Part shown: piece by piece, positions 1 to 9,905 of the stretch | How positions within the stretch are numbered: the first letter of the stretch is position 1 | Layout of the letters: each line of letters begins with the position of its first letter | Assembly: GCF_018882445.1 (NCBI RefSeq) | Contig: NZ_JACVOM010000006.1 | Location: 147,747 to 211,746, forward strand | From: Polynucleobacter sp. 15G-AUS-farblos | GTDB taxonomy: Bacteria > Pseudomonadota > Gammaproteobacteria > Burkholderiales > Burkholderiaceae | Length of the DNA: 64,000 nucleotides | Direction: 5' to 3' | Position numbers and translations under genes: made by a program | The notes under the pieces: generated by a model | Told to the model about the DNA's origin: nothing | The model's database searches: none | What the model saw: the letters and a program-made list of their open reading frames with translations, nothing else

Positions 1-1
1 A

Positions 2-625
2 ATTAAACTTGCCGAAATTCCTTCAGAAGAATTTCATAATCTGAATCCATCATTTAATAAGCCGGTGATTTTAAGTAATGCTAACCAGCAAATATTACTT
101 CCCTACGCACATGCTGAAATATTCCAGGACAACTTAAAAAACTACACTAAGCCACTGTCATCATGGACGGCAGTCAAAGTTAGTAAAACAGAAAGTCTTG
201 ATCAGGCAGCCAAGACCTTAGGGGTTGATTCGGATACGCTTAGAGACATTAATGGTATTCCACGGGGGATGCGCATTAAAGCGGGCTCAACGGTTCTGAT
301 ACCTAAAACGAGCAATAGGTCAGGTGATGTACCAACAACCTTGGCTGACAATGCCAGTTTGAGTTTGGAAAAGCCGCCTCCACCGCCGCCGCCCAATAAG
401 TGCGCCAAGCCAGCTAAGGTCGCTGCTGGATCAAAATCGACCCAAGCAAGCAAATGCGCTCCCCAAAAACAGGTGAAGACTGTTGATAAGGGCTCTTCTA
501 AGGGTAATTCTCCTCAAAAAAATGCTGCATCTCAGCATAAATCCGCATCGACAGGGCTTGCAAAATCTGCGAAAAATGGTAGTTCAGCTAACCCTAGCAA
601 TAAAGGGGTAAGCGTAAAACAGTAA
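2..625 (+). CDS. mltD: Lytic transglycosylase MltD-like, C-terminal part (5' end outside window)
   Basis: The reading frame is open from base 2, so only the C-terminal part of the protein is visible. The first residues (EIPSEEFHNLNPSFNKPVI) resemble the linker after the transglycosylase domain of MltD-type murein hydrolases. A LysM-like peptidoglycan-binding segment follows (about residues SWTAVKVSKTESLDQAAKTL to LIPKT), then a proline run of seven and a long Lys/Ser/Ala-rich tail. Such enzymes cleave the MurNAc-GlcNAc bond in the periplasm. The catalytic domain lies upstream, so the family call rests on the linker and LysM segment. The basic tail of about 80 residues is longer than usual for the family and probably disordered. 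Confidence 0.6.
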   Translation: MKLAEIPSEEFHNLNPSFNKPVILSNANQQILLPYAHAEIFQDNLKNYTKPLSSWTAVKVSKTESLDQAAKTLGVDSDTLRDINGIPRGMRIKAGSTVLIPKTSNRSGDVPTTLADNASLSLEKPPPPPPPNKCAKPAKVAAGSKSTQASKCAPQKQVKTVDKGSSKGNSPQKNAASQHKSASTGLAKSAKNGSSANPSNKGVSVKQ

Positions 626-652
626 TTTCAGTCACTTTTATTTAGGTAGAAC

Positions 653-2536
653 ATGTCCTATAAAGCACATCACGAACGCTCAATTCAAGATCCAGATGGT
701 TTCTGGGGTGAGCAATCCAAGTTAATACACTGGGAAAAGCCTTTCAACAAAGTACTGAATTACGACAATCCTCCGTTTGCAAAATGGTTCGAGGGTGGCC
801 TCACTAATCTTTGCTACAACGCTGTTGATCGACACGCTGCAGAGCGACCAAATCAGATTGCTTTAGTTGCTGTTTCTACAGAAACGAACCAAGAAAAAGC
901 TTATACCTATAAAGAGCTCTACGAAGAAGTCAATCGTATGGCCGCCATTTATAAAGCCAACGGCATTCAAAAAGGCGATCGGGTTCTCATTTACATGCCA
1001 ATGATTGCTGAAGCCAGTTTTGCAATGTTGGCCTGCGCACGAATTGGTGCTATTCACTCGGTCGTCTTTGGTGGATTTGCCTCTCATAGTTTGGCTTCGC
1101 GTATTGATGATGCAAAACCTAAAATGATTGTTTGTGCTGAGGCAGGTGCTCGGGGCGGTAAGGCAGTTCCATATAAGCCTTTACTGGATGAGGCTATTAC
1201 TCTAGCAAGCTACAAACCTGAAAAAGTATTAATTGTTAATCGTGGTTTAACTGAGTACACCACCGTTGCAGGTCGCGATTTGGACTATGCAGTAGAGCGC
1301 CAAAAACATTTGAACGATATTGTTCCGATTGAGTGGGTTGATGCAACTCATCCTTCTTATATTTTGTATACCTCAGGTACTACAGGCAAGCCGAAGGGCG
1401 TGCAAAGGGATACTGGTGGTTATGCAGTAGCTTTAGCCTCATCCATGAAACATATTTTTACCGGTCAAGCTGGTGAGACCATGTTCTGTACTTCTGATAT
1501 TGGTTGGGTAGTGGGTCATAGCTATATTATTTACGCGCCGTTACTTAGTGGTATGGCGACCATCATGTATGAAGGTACGCCGCTAAGGCCAGACGCTGGA
1601 ATTTGGTGGGAGCTAGTAGAAAAATACAAAGTGTCTGTGATGTTTTCCGCGCCTACTGCAGTGCGTGTCTTAAAGAAACAAGACCCAGCTTTCTTAACTA
1701 AGCATGACCTTTCTTCATTACGAGCGTTATTCCTCGCCGGCGAGCCACTAGACGAACCTACTGCCTCTTGGATTCATGATGCGATTAAAAAGCCCATTGT
1801 GGATAACTACTGGCAAACAGAAACTGGCTGGCCAATGCTTGCAATTCAGAGGGGCGTTGAAGTCATGCCGCATAAATTTGGCTCACCAGGCGTTCCCTCT
1901 TTTGGTTACAACATGAAGTTGCTTGATGACGCTAGCTCAGCAGAGTTGGGCCCAGATCAAAAAGGAGTTATAGCGATCGAAGGACCATTGCCTCCAGGCT
2001 GCATGCAAACAGTTTGGGGTGATGACAAGCGCTTCGTTAGTACTTATTGGGAAACGATTCCGGGTAAATTGATTTATTCAACGTTTGACTGGGGTATCAA
2101 AGACAAAGATGGCTACTTCTTCATCTTGGGCCGTACTGATGACGTAATCAACGTTGCTGGCCATCGTCTGGGTACAAGAGAAATTGAGGAGAGCATTTCT
2201 AGTCATCCCAACATCTCTGAAGTTGCCGTGGTTGGTATTGAGGATAAGCTTAAAGGACAGGCTGCAATTGCATTTGTGATTCCTAAAGATTCTGCCAATG
2301 CTGAAAATCTTGAGAAAGAGTGCATGAAAACTGTGGATAGTCAGTTAGGGGCCATTGCGCGTCCTGGGCGGGTCTATGTTGTGACGGCATTGCCTAAAAC
2401 GCGTTCCGGCAAGATTGTGCGTCGTGCTTTACAGGCCGTAGCTGAAGGTCGTGATCCTGGTGATATCAGCACCATGGAAGACCAGACCGTTCTAGCCCAA
2501 ATAAAGACCATCATTGAGCGGGGTGCTCAGGCCTAG
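653..2536 (+). CDS. prpE: Propionate--CoA ligase (propionyl-CoA synthetase)
   Basis: This 627-residue acyl-CoA synthetase activates propionate (or acetate) to the CoA thioester through an acyl-adenylate in the cytoplasm. The N-terminus has the ACAS_N type sequence (QSKLIHWEKPFNKVLNY). The AMP-binding signature TSGTTGKPKG is at about residues 240-249 and is followed by VQRDTGG, which is characteristic of PrpE rather than Acs. Further motifs are NYWQTETGWP near 385 and GRTDDVINVAGHR near 500. The C-terminal KTRSGKIVRR carries the acylation-sensitive catalytic lysine. Length fits the family (about 625-630). It stands alone, without prpBCD nearby, so propionate salvage via methylcitrate cannot be inferred from context. 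Acetyl-CoA synthetase is the main alternative. Confidence 0.85.
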   Translation: MSYKAHHERSIQDPDGFWGEQSKLIHWEKPFNKVLNYDNPPFAKWFEGGLTNLCYNAVDRHAAERPNQIALVAVSTETNQEKAYTYKELYEEVNRMAAIYKANGIQKGDRVLIYMPMIAEASFAMLACARIGAIHSVVFGGFASHSLASRIDDAKPKMIVCAEAGARGGKAVPYKPLLDEAITLASYKPEKVLIVNRGLTEYTTVAGRDLDYAVERQKHLNDIVPIEWVDATHPSYILYTSGTTGKPKGVQRDTGGYAVALASSMKHIFTGQAGETMFCTSDIGWVVGHSYIIYAPLLSGMATIMYEGTPLRPDAGIWWELVEKYKVSVMFSAPTAVRVLKKQDPAFLTKHDLSSLRALFLAGEPLDEPTASWIHDAIKKPIVDNYWQTETGWPMLAIQRGVEVMPHKFGSPGVPSFGYNMKLLDDASSAELGPDQKGVIAIEGPLPPGCMQTVWGDDKRFVSTYWETIPGKLIYSTFDWGIKDKDGYFFILGRTDDVINVAGHRLGTREIEESISSHPNISEVAVVGIEDKLKGQAAIAFVIPKDSANAENLEKECMKTVDSQLGAIARPGRVYVVTALPKTRSGKIVRRALQAVAEGRDPGDISTMEDQTVLAQIKTIIERGAQA

Positions 2537-2755
2537 ATAGTTATTCACCTCTGATAAAGGCCGGAGGAGGGAATTGCCCTCAGAGGGCCAATTGCTGGGT
2601 ATTTAAGGGTTTACGAGCAAAACTGGTATCATTGCAAGGTTCGAAACTTATTAAATACCCTAGCGCTTAAAGACACTCACCTCCCGCATAAACAAGCCTC
2701 GGGTTGGTCTTATTGGGGGTTTTGAGCGTCGGATGGAGCAGGGACTGGAGATGGT

Positions 2756-3958
2756 TTGTCACCCTTGCTTCCTTCTTTTCCTCCCGCTGTGTTGGCTTTA
2801 GCCGACGGCACCTTATTTCCCGGTTTAAGCATTGGCGCCCCTGGCGAAACTGCTGGAGAAGTTGTTTTCAATACTGCATTAACTGGCTATCAAGAGATCA
2901 TCACCGATCCTAGTTACTGTCGTCAGATTGTTACCTTAACTTATCCTCATATTGGTAATGTTGGCGTTAATGCTCAAGATGCGGAGTCTGATCAGGTTCA
3001 TGCTGCTGGTTTGGTCATTAAAGATTTACCAAAACGCGTCTCTAATTTTCGCTCCGAAGAGTCCCTTGATACATATCTAGCAAAAGCTGGTGTACTGGGT
3101 ATTGCAGGGATCGATACTCGCAAGCTAACGCGAATCCTACGTGATAAGGGCGCCCAATCCGGCGCTATCGTTGCGGGCAAATTAGGTGATGATTACGAAG
3201 TATTGGCTAAGAAAGCATTGGAATTAGCTAAGGCCTTCCCTGGTATGGCGGGTTTAGACCTCGCTAAAGTAGTTACTACAAAAAAACCATATGAGTGGCG
3301 TGAGGCTGAGTGGGATTTGCATGGTCCCGATGGTAAGCCAGCTTATAGAACTCTTGACAGCAGTAAGCCAGTTAAAAAAGTTGTTGCCTATGACTTTGGT
3401 GTGAAGCGGAATATATTGCGAATGCTCACAGAGCGTGGCTGTGAGATCACAGTTGTCCCTGCGCAAACGAGCGCAGCAGAGGTGTTGGCTATGAATCCAG
3501 ATGGCGTCTTTTTATCAAACGGCCCTGGTGATCCCGAACCCTGCGACTATGCCATTGCTGCCGCAAAAGAAATTATTGCTAAGGGAGTGCCAACATTTGG
3601 TATTTGCTTGGGCCATCAAATTATGGGTCTAGCTGCGGGCGCTAAAACACTGAAGATGAAATTTGGTCATCATGGCGGAAATCACCCAGTTAAAGATTTA
3701 GATACTGGTCGTGTAGCCATAACTTCTCAAAATCATGGTTTTGCAGTCGATGCAAATACTTTGCCAGACAATATTCGCGTTACTCATGTGTCATTATTTG
3801 ATGGCTCGTTACAAGGTCTAGCTTGGAAGGATAAGCCTGCCCTCTGTTTTCAAGGTCATCCGGAGGCTTCGCCTGGACCGCATGATGTGGCCTATTTATT
3901 TGATCGATTTGTGGACTTAATGAATGCCGCGAAAGCCACCAAGAAGGAGGGCAAATAA
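2756..3958 (+). CDS. carA: Carbamoyl-phosphate synthase small subunit (glutaminase)
   Basis: This is the glutamine amidotransferase subunit of carbamoyl phosphate synthase, feeding arginine and pyrimidine synthesis. The N-terminal half has the CPSase small-chain domain ([26 protein letters not shown]). The C-terminal half is a class I glutaminase with the nucleophile Cys284 in FGICLGHQ and the His/Glu pair in [10 protein letters not shown]. At 400 residues it has normal length. The start is a TTG with GGAG at 2747-2750 five bases upstream; no in-frame ATG lies near, so the rare start is needed. Its stop overlaps the carB start (TAATG), so the two subunits are translationally coupled. Confidence 0.93.
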   Translation: MSPLLPSFPPAVLALADGTLFPGLSIGAPGETAGEVVFNTALTGYQEIITDPSYCRQIVTLTYPHIGNVGVNAQDAESDQVHAAGLVIKDLPKRVSNFRSEESLDTYLAKAGVLGIAGIDTRKLTRILRDKGAQSGAIVAGKLGDDYEVLAKKALELAKAFPGMAGLDLAKVVTTKKPYEWREAEWDLHGPDGKPAYRTLDSSKPVKKVVAYDFGVKRNILRMLTERGCEITVVPAQTSAAEVLAMNPDGVFLSNGPGDPEPCDYAIAAAKEIIAKGVPTFGICLGHQIMGLAAGAKTLKMKFGHHGGNHPVKDLDTGRVAITSQNHGFAVDANTLPDNIRVTHVSLFDGSLQGLAWKDKPALCFQGHPEASPGPHDVAYLFDRFVDLMNAAKATKKEGK

Positions 3959-6900
3959 TGCCTAAGCGTAGCGACATTCAAAGTATTCTCATCATTGGGG
4001 CTGGCCCGATTGTGATTGGTCAGGCCTGTGAGTTTGACTACTCTGGCGCTCAAGCTTGTAAAGCTTTGCGTGACGAAGGTTACAAAGTGATTTTGGTTAA
4101 TAGCAATCCTGCGACCATCATGACTGATCCAGAGATGGCTGATGTAACTTACATTGAGCCAATTACTTGGGAAGTGGTTGAGCGCATTATCGCTACTGAA
4201 AAGCCAGATGCCATTCTGCCAACCATGGGCGGACAAACTGCATTGAACTGCGCACTGGATTTGCATCGCAACGGCGTATTGGAAAAGTACGGTTGTGAAC
4301 TCATCGGTGCCTCACCAGAGGCGATTGATAAAGCAGAAGATCGTCAGAAATTTAAGGAAGCGATGACCAAGATAGGTCTTGGTTCAGCTAAGTCTGGTAT
4401 CGCGCATTCGATGGATGAGGCGCTTGAAGTACAGCAACGTATTCAACAAGAGGCTGGTAGCTCTGGTTTCCCAGTGGTTATCCGTCCTTCATTCACTATG
4501 GGTGGTTCAGGTGGCGGTATTGCCTATAACCGTGAAGAGTTTGAAGAGATCTGCAAACGTGGACTTGATTTATCGCCAACTCGTGAACTTCTGATCGAAG
4601 AGTCCTTGCTGGGTTGGAAAGAGTTTGAGATGGAAGTTGTGCGTGATCGTAATGACAACTGCATCATTGTTTGCTCTATTGAAAACTTAGATCCAATGGG
4701 TGTGCATACCGGCGACTCTATTACCGTTGCTCCAGCACAAACATTGACTGATAAAGAATATCAAATCATGCGTAACGCATCGATTGCCGTTCTCCGTGAG
4801 ATTGGGGTTGATACTGGTGGATCAAACGTTCAGTTCTCGATTAATCCAGTTGACGGCCGTATGATCGTCATCGAGATGAATCCGCGTGTCTCGCGCTCTT
4901 CCGCATTAGCATCGAAGGCTACTGGTTTTCCAATCGCCAAAATTGCAGCAAAACTTGCGGTTGGCTACACCTTGGATGAGTTGAAGAATGATATTACTGG
5001 TGGCGCAACCCCGGCATCTTTTGAGCCATCTATTGATTACGTTGTCACTAAGATCCCGCGTTTTGCTTTTGAGAAATTCCCACAGGCAGATTCCCGTTTA
5101 ACAACGCAAATGAAATCCGTTGGTGAAGTGATGGCTATTGGCCGTACCTTCCAGGAATCCTTCCAAAAAGCCTTGCGCGGACTTGAAGTTGGCGTTGATG
5201 GTCTGGATGAAGTCTCTACTGATTTAGACGACATCATTCAAGAAATTGGAGAGCCAGGGCCTGATCGCATATGGTATCTTGCGGATGCTTTCCGCATGGG
5301 AATGGGCTTAGATGAAATCTATAGTGAGACTAAAGTCGATCCATGGTTCCTGGAGCAAATTGAAGAACTGGTTGCAATGGAAGCCGAGCTTAAGCAAAGA
5401 AAGATTGATAGCTTATCTGCCGCAGAACTTCGTTTTGTAAAACAAAAGGGGTTTTCCGATCGTCGCTTGGCTAAATTACTCGGTGTTGATGCAGCCTCTG
5501 TGCGAGCAGCTCGCCATCGCCTGAAGGTGGTTCCCGTTTACAAGCGTGTAGATACCTGCGCAGCTGAATTTTCAACTAATACTGCCTATCTCTACTCCAC
5601 TTATGAAGCTGAGCATGGCGAATGTGAATCCCAACCCTCCAATAAAGATAAAATTATGGTTTTGGGTGGCGGACCTAATCGTATTGGACAGGGTATTGAG
5701 TTCGATTACTGCTGTGTACACGCGGCCTTAGCAATGCGCGATGATGGTTATGAAACCATCATGGTGAACTGCAACCCAGAAACCGTTTCCACTGACTACG
5801 ATACTTCCGATCGTCTGTATTTTGAGCCTTTGACACTAGAAGATGTTTTAGAGATTGTTGCAAAGGAAAAGCCAAAAGGCGTCATTGTTCAGTATGGAGG
5901 CCAAACCCCGCTGAAACTAGCCTTGGATCTTGAGCGCAATGGCGTCCCTATCATTGGCACGTCTCCTGACATGATTGATGCTGCTGAAGATCGCGAGCGT
6001 TTCCAAAAATTGCTACATGAGCTTGGTCTGCGTCAACCGCCAAATCGTACTGCGCGTGCTGAAGATGAGGCGCTAAAGCTTGCCGAAGAAATTGGCTACC
6101 CACTCGTTGTTCGTCCTTCATATGTGCTCGGCGGACGCGCTATGGAGATTGTTCATGATGGTCGCGATCTCGAACGTTACATGCGTGAAGCCGTAAAGGT
6201 CTCCCATGACTCACCAGTTCTCTTGGATCGCTTCTTAAACGATGCAATCGAGTGTGATGTAGATTGCATTAGTGATGGCAAGCGGGTGTTTATTGGCGGT
6301 GTTATGGAGCACATCGAACAGGCAGGTGTTCATTCAGGCGACTCTGCATGCTCATTGCCACCATATTCACTCTCTGAGGCTACCGTTGAAGAGATCAAGC
6401 GTCAAACAGCCGCGATGGCTAAGGGCCTAAATGTCGTTGGCTTAATGAACGTGCAATTTGCTATCCAGAATGTGGATGGTAAAGATGTGATTTATGTCTT
6501 AGAGGTTAATCCGCGCGCTTCACGTACGGTTCCATTTGTCTCTAAAGCTACGGGCTTACAGTTGGCAAAAATTGCTGCGCGTTGCATGGTAGGGCAATCA
6601 TTGGATCAACAAGGTATCCAATCAGAAGTGAAACCACCTTATTTTTCAGTCAAGGAAGCTGTCTTCCCATTTAATAAATTCCCAGGCATTGATCCTATTC
6701 TTGGGCCAGAAATGCGCTCAACCGGAGAGGTCATGGGTGTTGGTAAGACTTTTGGGGAGGCATTATTTAAATCGCAATTGGGTGCAGGTATTAAATTACC
6801 CAAGAGTGGTACCGTGGTATTGACGGTGAAAGATAGTGATAAACCTAAGGCAGTTGAAGTGGCTAAACTATTGCATCAACTTGGGTTCCCAATGGTTGCC

Positions 6901-7221
6901 ACCAAAGGTACTGCTGCTGCGATTGAGGCGGCGGGTTTACCAGTACGAGTGGTTAACAAGGTGAAAGATGGTCGCCCTCATATTGTCGATCTGATTAAAA
7001 ATAGGGAAATTTCGCTGGTATTTACCACTGTTGATGAAACCCGCACCGCAATTGCCGATTCCAGATCCATCCGTACTAGCGCTCAGGCCAATGGCGTGAC
7101 CTATTACACAACCATTAGCGCTGCTAGGGCGGTAATGGATGGTCTATTGGCTTCGCAAAACGGCAACAAGGAATCTTTAGAGGTTTATTCCTTGCAAAAT
7201 TTACATCGGACGCTCATTTAA
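3958..7221 (+). CDS. carB: Carbamoyl-phosphate synthase large subunit
   Basis: The large subunit makes carbamoyl phosphate from bicarbonate, ammonia tunnelled from CarA and two ATP. The 1087 residues show the expected internal duplication. The first synthetase half begins with [13 protein letters not shown] and the second with [18 protein letters not shown] near residue 565, each with an ATP-grasp domain ([18 protein letters not shown] and [18 protein letters not shown]). A C-terminal MGS-like regulatory domain starts near residue 950. The oligomerisation segment lies between the halves. The start codon overlaps the carA stop by one base. Length and all domains are normal. Confidence 0.96.
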   Translation: MPKRSDIQSILIIGAGPIVIGQACEFDYSGAQACKALRDEGYKVILVNSNPATIMTDPEMADVTYIEPITWEVVERIIATEKPDAILPTMGGQTALNCALDLHRNGVLEKYGCELIGASPEAIDKAEDRQKFKEAMTKIGLGSAKSGIAHSMDEALEVQQRIQQEAGSSGFPVVIRPSFTMGGSGGGIAYNREEFEEICKRGLDLSPTRELLIEESLLGWKEFEMEVVRDRNDNCIIVCSIENLDPMGVHTGDSITVAPAQTLTDKEYQIMRNASIAVLREIGVDTGGSNVQFSINPVDGRMIVIEMNPRVSRSSALASKATGFPIAKIAAKLAVGYTLDELKNDITGGATPASFEPSIDYVVTKIPRFAFEKFPQADSRLTTQMKSVGEVMAIGRTFQESFQKALRGLEVGVDGLDEVSTDLDDIIQEIGEPGPDRIWYLADAFRMGMGLDEIYSETKVDPWFLEQIEELVAMEAELKQRKIDSLSAAELRFVKQKGFSDRRLAKLLGVDAASVRAARHRLKVVPVYKRVDTCAAEFSTNTAYLYSTYEAEHGECESQPSNKDKIMVLGGGPNRIGQGIEFDYCCVHAALAMRDDGYETIMVNCNPETVSTDYDTSDRLYFEPLTLEDVLEIVAKEKPKGVIVQYGGQTPLKLALDLERNGVPIIGTSPDMIDAAEDRERFQKLLHELGLRQPPNRTARAEDEALKLAEEIGYPLVVRPSYVLGGRAMEIVHDGRDLERYMREAVKVSHDSPVLLDRFLNDAIECDVDCISDGKRVFIGGVMEHIEQAGVHSGDSACSLPPYSLSEATVEEIKRQTAAMAKGLNVVGLMNVQFAIQNVDGKDVIYVLEVNPRASRTVPFVSKATGLQLAKIAARCMVGQSLDQQGIQSEVKPPYFSVKEAVFPFNKFPGIDPILGPEMRSTGEVMGVGKTFGEALFKSQLGAGIKLPKSGTVVLTVKDSDKPKAVEVAKLLHQLGFPMVATKGTAAAIEAAGLPVRVVNKVKDGRPHIVDLIKNREISLVFTTVDETRTAIADSRSIRTSAQANGVTYYTTISAARAVMDGLLASQNGNKESLEVYSLQNLHRTLI

Positions 7222-7241
7222 ACTAAAATTTACTTTTGTAG

Positions 7242-7255
7242 GCGCAATAGTGCGC
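7242..7255 (+). promoter_or_regulatory. Small hairpin between carB and greA
   Basis: GCGCA and TGCGC flank a four-base loop (ATAG), 21 bases after the carB stop and 25 bases before the greA start. No T run follows, so it is not a classical terminator. It might stabilise or process the carB-greA transcript; this is a guess. Confidence 0.2.
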
Positions 7256-7279
7256 AAGAATTTAAGTTAGGTTAGTAGC

Positions 7280-7756
7280 ATGAGCACAATTCCTATTACC
7301 AAACGTGGTGCAGAGCTTCTGAAAGAGGAGCTCCACCGTCTTAAGCATGTCGAGCGGCCAGCAGTCATTGTTTCTATCTCTGAAGCTCGTGCTCAAGGTG
7401 ATCTTTCAGAAAATGCGGAATATGATGCCGCTAAAGAAAAGCAAGGATTTATCGAAGGTCGCATTCAAGAGCTTGAAAGTAAGTTATCTGCAGCCCAGAT
7501 TATTGATCCTGCATCATTGGATGTCACCGGAAGAGTAGTCTTTGGCGCGACTGTAGATTTGGAAGACTTAGAGGATGGCGCTCAGGTTACCTATCAAATC
7601 GTTGGTGATGATGAAGCTGACATTGCTTCTAACAAGATCTCTATTAGCTCTCCAATAGCCCGTGCATTAATTGGTAAAGAAGAGGGTGATGTGGTATCGG
7701 TGCAGGCCCCTGGCGGCAACCGTGAAGTAGAAATCTTGGCAGTTCGCTACATCTAA
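7280..7756 (+). CDS. greA: Transcription elongation factor GreA
   Basis: GreA enters the secondary channel of RNA polymerase and stimulates cleavage of backtracked RNA. The 158-residue protein has the N-terminal coiled coil with the conserved tip [20 protein letters not shown] (about residues 41-60) carrying the acidic residues that coordinate the catalytic magnesium, and the C-terminal FKBP-like domain ending in EILAVRYI. It follows carB by 58 bases, an arrangement common in Burkholderiales. Length and motifs are typical. Confidence 0.95.
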   Translation: MSTIPITKRGAELLKEELHRLKHVERPAVIVSISEARAQGDLSENAEYDAAKEKQGFIEGRIQELESKLSAAQIIDPASLDVTGRVVFGATVDLEDLEDGAQVTYQIVGDDEADIASNKISISSPIARALIGKEEGDVVSVQAPGGNREVEILAVRYI

Positions 7757-7774
7757 TTCATTTAGATTCTATCC

Positions 7775-8266
7775 ATGCAGATTGTTGGCTCCTCAAATCA
7801 TGTCGGGGCGCAAAGACTCTTTATATTGGTAGTGGGTCTATGGGTGGGTAGTCTGTTAACTACCGGATATTTGGTAGCTCCTGCTATCTTTAATACCTTA
7901 ACGGATCGTCAAGTGGCTGGCATGGTGGCAGGCAGCGTCTTTAGAGTGGAAGCACTATTGAGTACCGTGGTTTGTATTGCACTCATGGTACTAGCCAATT
8001 TATTGGTGAATCGTGGACTAAATCAATATCGTCTTATACGCTGGCTTTTACTTGCCATGCTTTTATGTTCCTTGGCGGCTTCATTCATCTTCATTCCTTG
8101 GATGAATACACTTCGTGATGAAGCACTTCTCCAAGGCATGCCCGTCATGCTGTCACCCTCTGCAGCTATCTTCGCTAGATTGCACGGTGCCTCAAGTATT
8201 GTTTTTGTAATCCAAAGTGTGCTGGGTATATATTTACTTTGGCGCTTAACTAAGAGCATTAAGTAG
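7775..8266 (+). CDS. DUF4149 domain membrane protein
   Basis: A 163-residue integral membrane protein with four predicted hydrophobic segments (about residues 14-36, 56-78, 86-106 and 137-157). The signature WVGSLLTTGYLVAPAIF near the N-terminus and the Phe-Ile-Pro-Trp-Met stretch after the third segment match the DUF4149 (TMEM205-like) family. No biochemical role is known. It follows greA by 18 bases and is probably co-transcribed; a strong hairpin terminator lies 12 bases after its stop. The carB-greA-DUF4149-yhbY order is a familiar Burkholderiales arrangement. Confidence 0.75.
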   Translation: MQIVGSSNHVGAQRLFILVVGLWVGSLLTTGYLVAPAIFNTLTDRQVAGMVAGSVFRVEALLSTVVCIALMVLANLLVNRGLNQYRLIRWLLLAMLLCSLAASFIFIPWMNTLRDEALLQGMPVMLSPSAAIFARLHGASSIVFVIQSVLGIYLLWRLTKSIK

Positions 8267-8278
8267 TACATCCACATT

Positions 8279-8307
8279 AAAAAACGCCGACTAGCGGCGT
8301 TTTTTTT
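8279..8307. terminator. Bidirectional intrinsic terminator
   Basis: AAAAAACGCCG and CGGCGTTTTTT form an 11-bp stem around a five-base loop, flanked by A and T runs on both sides. It sits between the convergent DUF4149 gene and yhbY-like gene and can stop transcription from both. Confidence 0.9.
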
Positions 8308-8330
8308 GTCAATCCTCATCACTCTTTTTA

Positions 8331-8957
8331 TTAAGAGCCGAGCGATTTCTTCTTGGTGCTACTCATTCGTACTTTCCTTTTTTTGATTGGGGCAGGAGCT
8401 GCCGTTGCCTTGCGATATCCCGGTGATGACCAGCCAATCTTGGATTCTGCGGCATCAGCTCGAAGTACACGTTTCTTGGGTGTTGCAGATTTGACTGCCG
8501 CCACCCTTGCAAATGGTGACTTATTCGCGGCAGAGCGACGATCAGATCTCTCAGAGTCGCTGGTACGAATCCCGGCTTTTGCTGGTGCGCGATTAGGTTG
8601 ACGTTTGGTGCGAGGCGCTTGCAAACTTTTCTTGGTCTGCTTACTTGATCTACCTAGATTTGAAAATGCTTCATCGACCACATCTTTTGGCTTCCAGAGA
8701 ACTAATAGCTTTCCAATATGTTGGACTGGGGCAGCGCTTAATTTATCGCACAGCTCTTCATAGATGGCAATGCGTGATTCGCGATCATCGCCAAAGACCC
8801 GAACTTTAATTAAGCCATGATGGCCGATGGCTAACTTAGCTTCCTTAATTACTGCTGGGGTGAGACCATCGCCTCCAACCATGACTACAGGGCTGAGATC
8901 GTGAGCATCTGCTTTAAGGGATTTGCGTTGCGCTGGGGTAATAGTGAGAGCTGTCAT
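8331..8957 (-). CDS. yhbY: YhbY-type CRM-domain RNA-binding protein with basic tail
   Basis: Residues 1-100 form a CRM (YhbY) domain: an N-terminal helix with TPAQRKSLKADAHDLSP, the GxxG-like loop VVMVGGDGLTPAV, and the GLIKVRVFGD strand. YhbY associates with the 50S ribosomal precursor in E. coli. Residues 105-208 are a low-complexity Lys/Arg/Ser/Ala extension absent from the 97-residue E. coli protein and probably RNA-binding or disordered. It diverges from rlmE, another ribosome-biogenesis gene. The start ATG at 8957 gives the canonical MTALTITPAQRKSL beginning. Confidence 0.85.
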   Translation of the reverse strand: MTALTITPAQRKSLKADAHDLSPVVMVGGDGLTPAVIKEAKLAIGHHGLIKVRVFGDDRESRIAIYEELCDKLSAAPVQHIGKLLVLWKPKDVVDEAFSNLGRSSKQTKKSLQAPRTKRQPNRAPAKAGIRTSDSERSDRRSAANKSPFARVAAVKSATPKKRVLRADAAESKIGWSSPGYRKATAAPAPIKKRKVRMSSTKKKSLGS

Positions 8958-8988
8958 GGGCTCGATGATAGAGCATTGATTGGCTTAA

Positions 8989-9029
8989 TTTAGCTAGATT
9001 TACTGTTTTTAAGCTGTTTTAGCTAGATT
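8989..9029. repeat. Direct repeat TTTAGCTAGATT in the yhbY-rlmE divergent spacer
   Basis: The 12-mer TTTAGCTAGATT occurs at 8989-9000 and again at 9018-9029, 29 bases apart, in the shared promoter region of yhbY and rlmE. It could be a pair of protein-binding sites or a chance duplication in AT-rich sequence. Confidence 0.35.
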
Positions 9030-9083
9030 CCTTTGCCATCGGCAGCGGAAACAAGGAAAATGGAGGTCGAAAGTGGGTAAGTT

Positions 9084-9758
9084 GTGGCAAAGAATAAATT
9101 TAATAAAAGTTGGTTGCAGGATCATTTAACCGATCCTTACGTGAAGATGGCTCAGAAAGAAGGCTATCGTGCACGTGCCGTATACAAACTCAGTGAAATA
9201 GACGAGCAAGATCATCTGATTAAAGCCGGGATGACCGTGGTTGATCTTGGTAGTGCTCCGGGCAGCTGGTCTCAGTATGTGCGAAATCGTTTAACCGAGC
9301 TGGGTAAGTCCAATCCCAAAATTGAATCTGGCAAGCCTGACGGCATCATTATTGCAATTGATATATTGCCGATGGAAGACATTGCGGATGTGAGCTTCAT
9401 TCAGGGAGATTTCAGGGAAGACGAGGGGCTTGCCGCTCTTGAAGCGTTATTGCCAAATGATGCAGCAGGTAAGGTGGATTTGGTTTTGTCGGATATGGCC
9501 CCGAATTTATCTGGTGTGGGCGTGGCAGATGCAGCCAGAATGGCCTTTTTAGCCGAAATAGCCTTAGATTTCGCTACGGCCCACCTTAAGCCTGAAGGAG
9601 TCTTGCTGATTAAATGCTTCAACGGCAGTGGCTACAGTCAAATTGTGGAATCCTTCAAAAAGGTCTTTAAAACCGTCTCTTCACGTAAGCCAAAGGCCTC
9701 TAGGGCCAAGTCTTCTGAAATCTTTCTCTTAGGAAGAAACCTAAAACCCCCTAAATAA
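9084..9758 (+). CDS. rlmE: 23S rRNA 2'-O-methyltransferase RlmE (FtsJ/RrmJ)
   Basis: RlmE methylates the 2'-OH of U2552 in 23S rRNA late in 50S assembly. The 224 residues show the SAM-binding motif [13 protein letters not shown], the [12 protein letters not shown] motif carrying the second acidic residue, and the LLIKCFNG motif with the catalytic lysine, consistent with the K-D-K-E tetrad. The start is GTG at 9084, just after an in-frame stop, with no strong Shine-Dalgarno sequence. The rlmE-ftsH order is conserved across proteobacteria. Confidence 0.92.
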   Translation: MAKNKFNKSWLQDHLTDPYVKMAQKEGYRARAVYKLSEIDEQDHLIKAGMTVVDLGSAPGSWSQYVRNRLTELGKSNPKIESGKPDGIIIAIDILPMEDIADVSFIQGDFREDEGLAALEALLPNDAAGKVDLVLSDMAPNLSGVGVADAARMAFLAEIALDFATAHLKPEGVLLIKCFNGSGYSQIVESFKKVFKTVSSRKPKASRAKSSEIFLLGRNLKPPK

Positions 9759-9803
9759 ACACCCTTAAATAGCTAATAACCCATCAAATAAAGGGGGTTT
9801 ATT
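9743..9803 (+). terminator. Possible long-loop hairpin after rlmE
   Basis: AAACCCCCT at the very end of rlmE can pair with AGGGGGTTT about 45 bases downstream, followed by TATT. The loop is long and the U run weak, so this may only reduce read-through into ftsH. Confidence 0.3.
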
Positions 9804-9905
9804 AAATAAAAATGCCATTAGCTCTTGAAAAAGGCTGGTAGTAGAATCAAATACTTAGGTAGCGATTCGCTTTAACTGCTGGGTTAATCCAGAAAAGGAC
9901 TCATT

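Noticed and set aside
2704..2913. Plus-strand open frame overlapping the carA start
   Set aside because: It overlaps carA in another frame, is Arg/Trp/Ser-rich and shows no family features, while carA is unambiguous.
3892..4266. Long minus-strand frame opposite carA/carB
   Set aside because: Antisense shadow of the strongly conserved carAB genes; no ribosome binding site and no recognisable protein.
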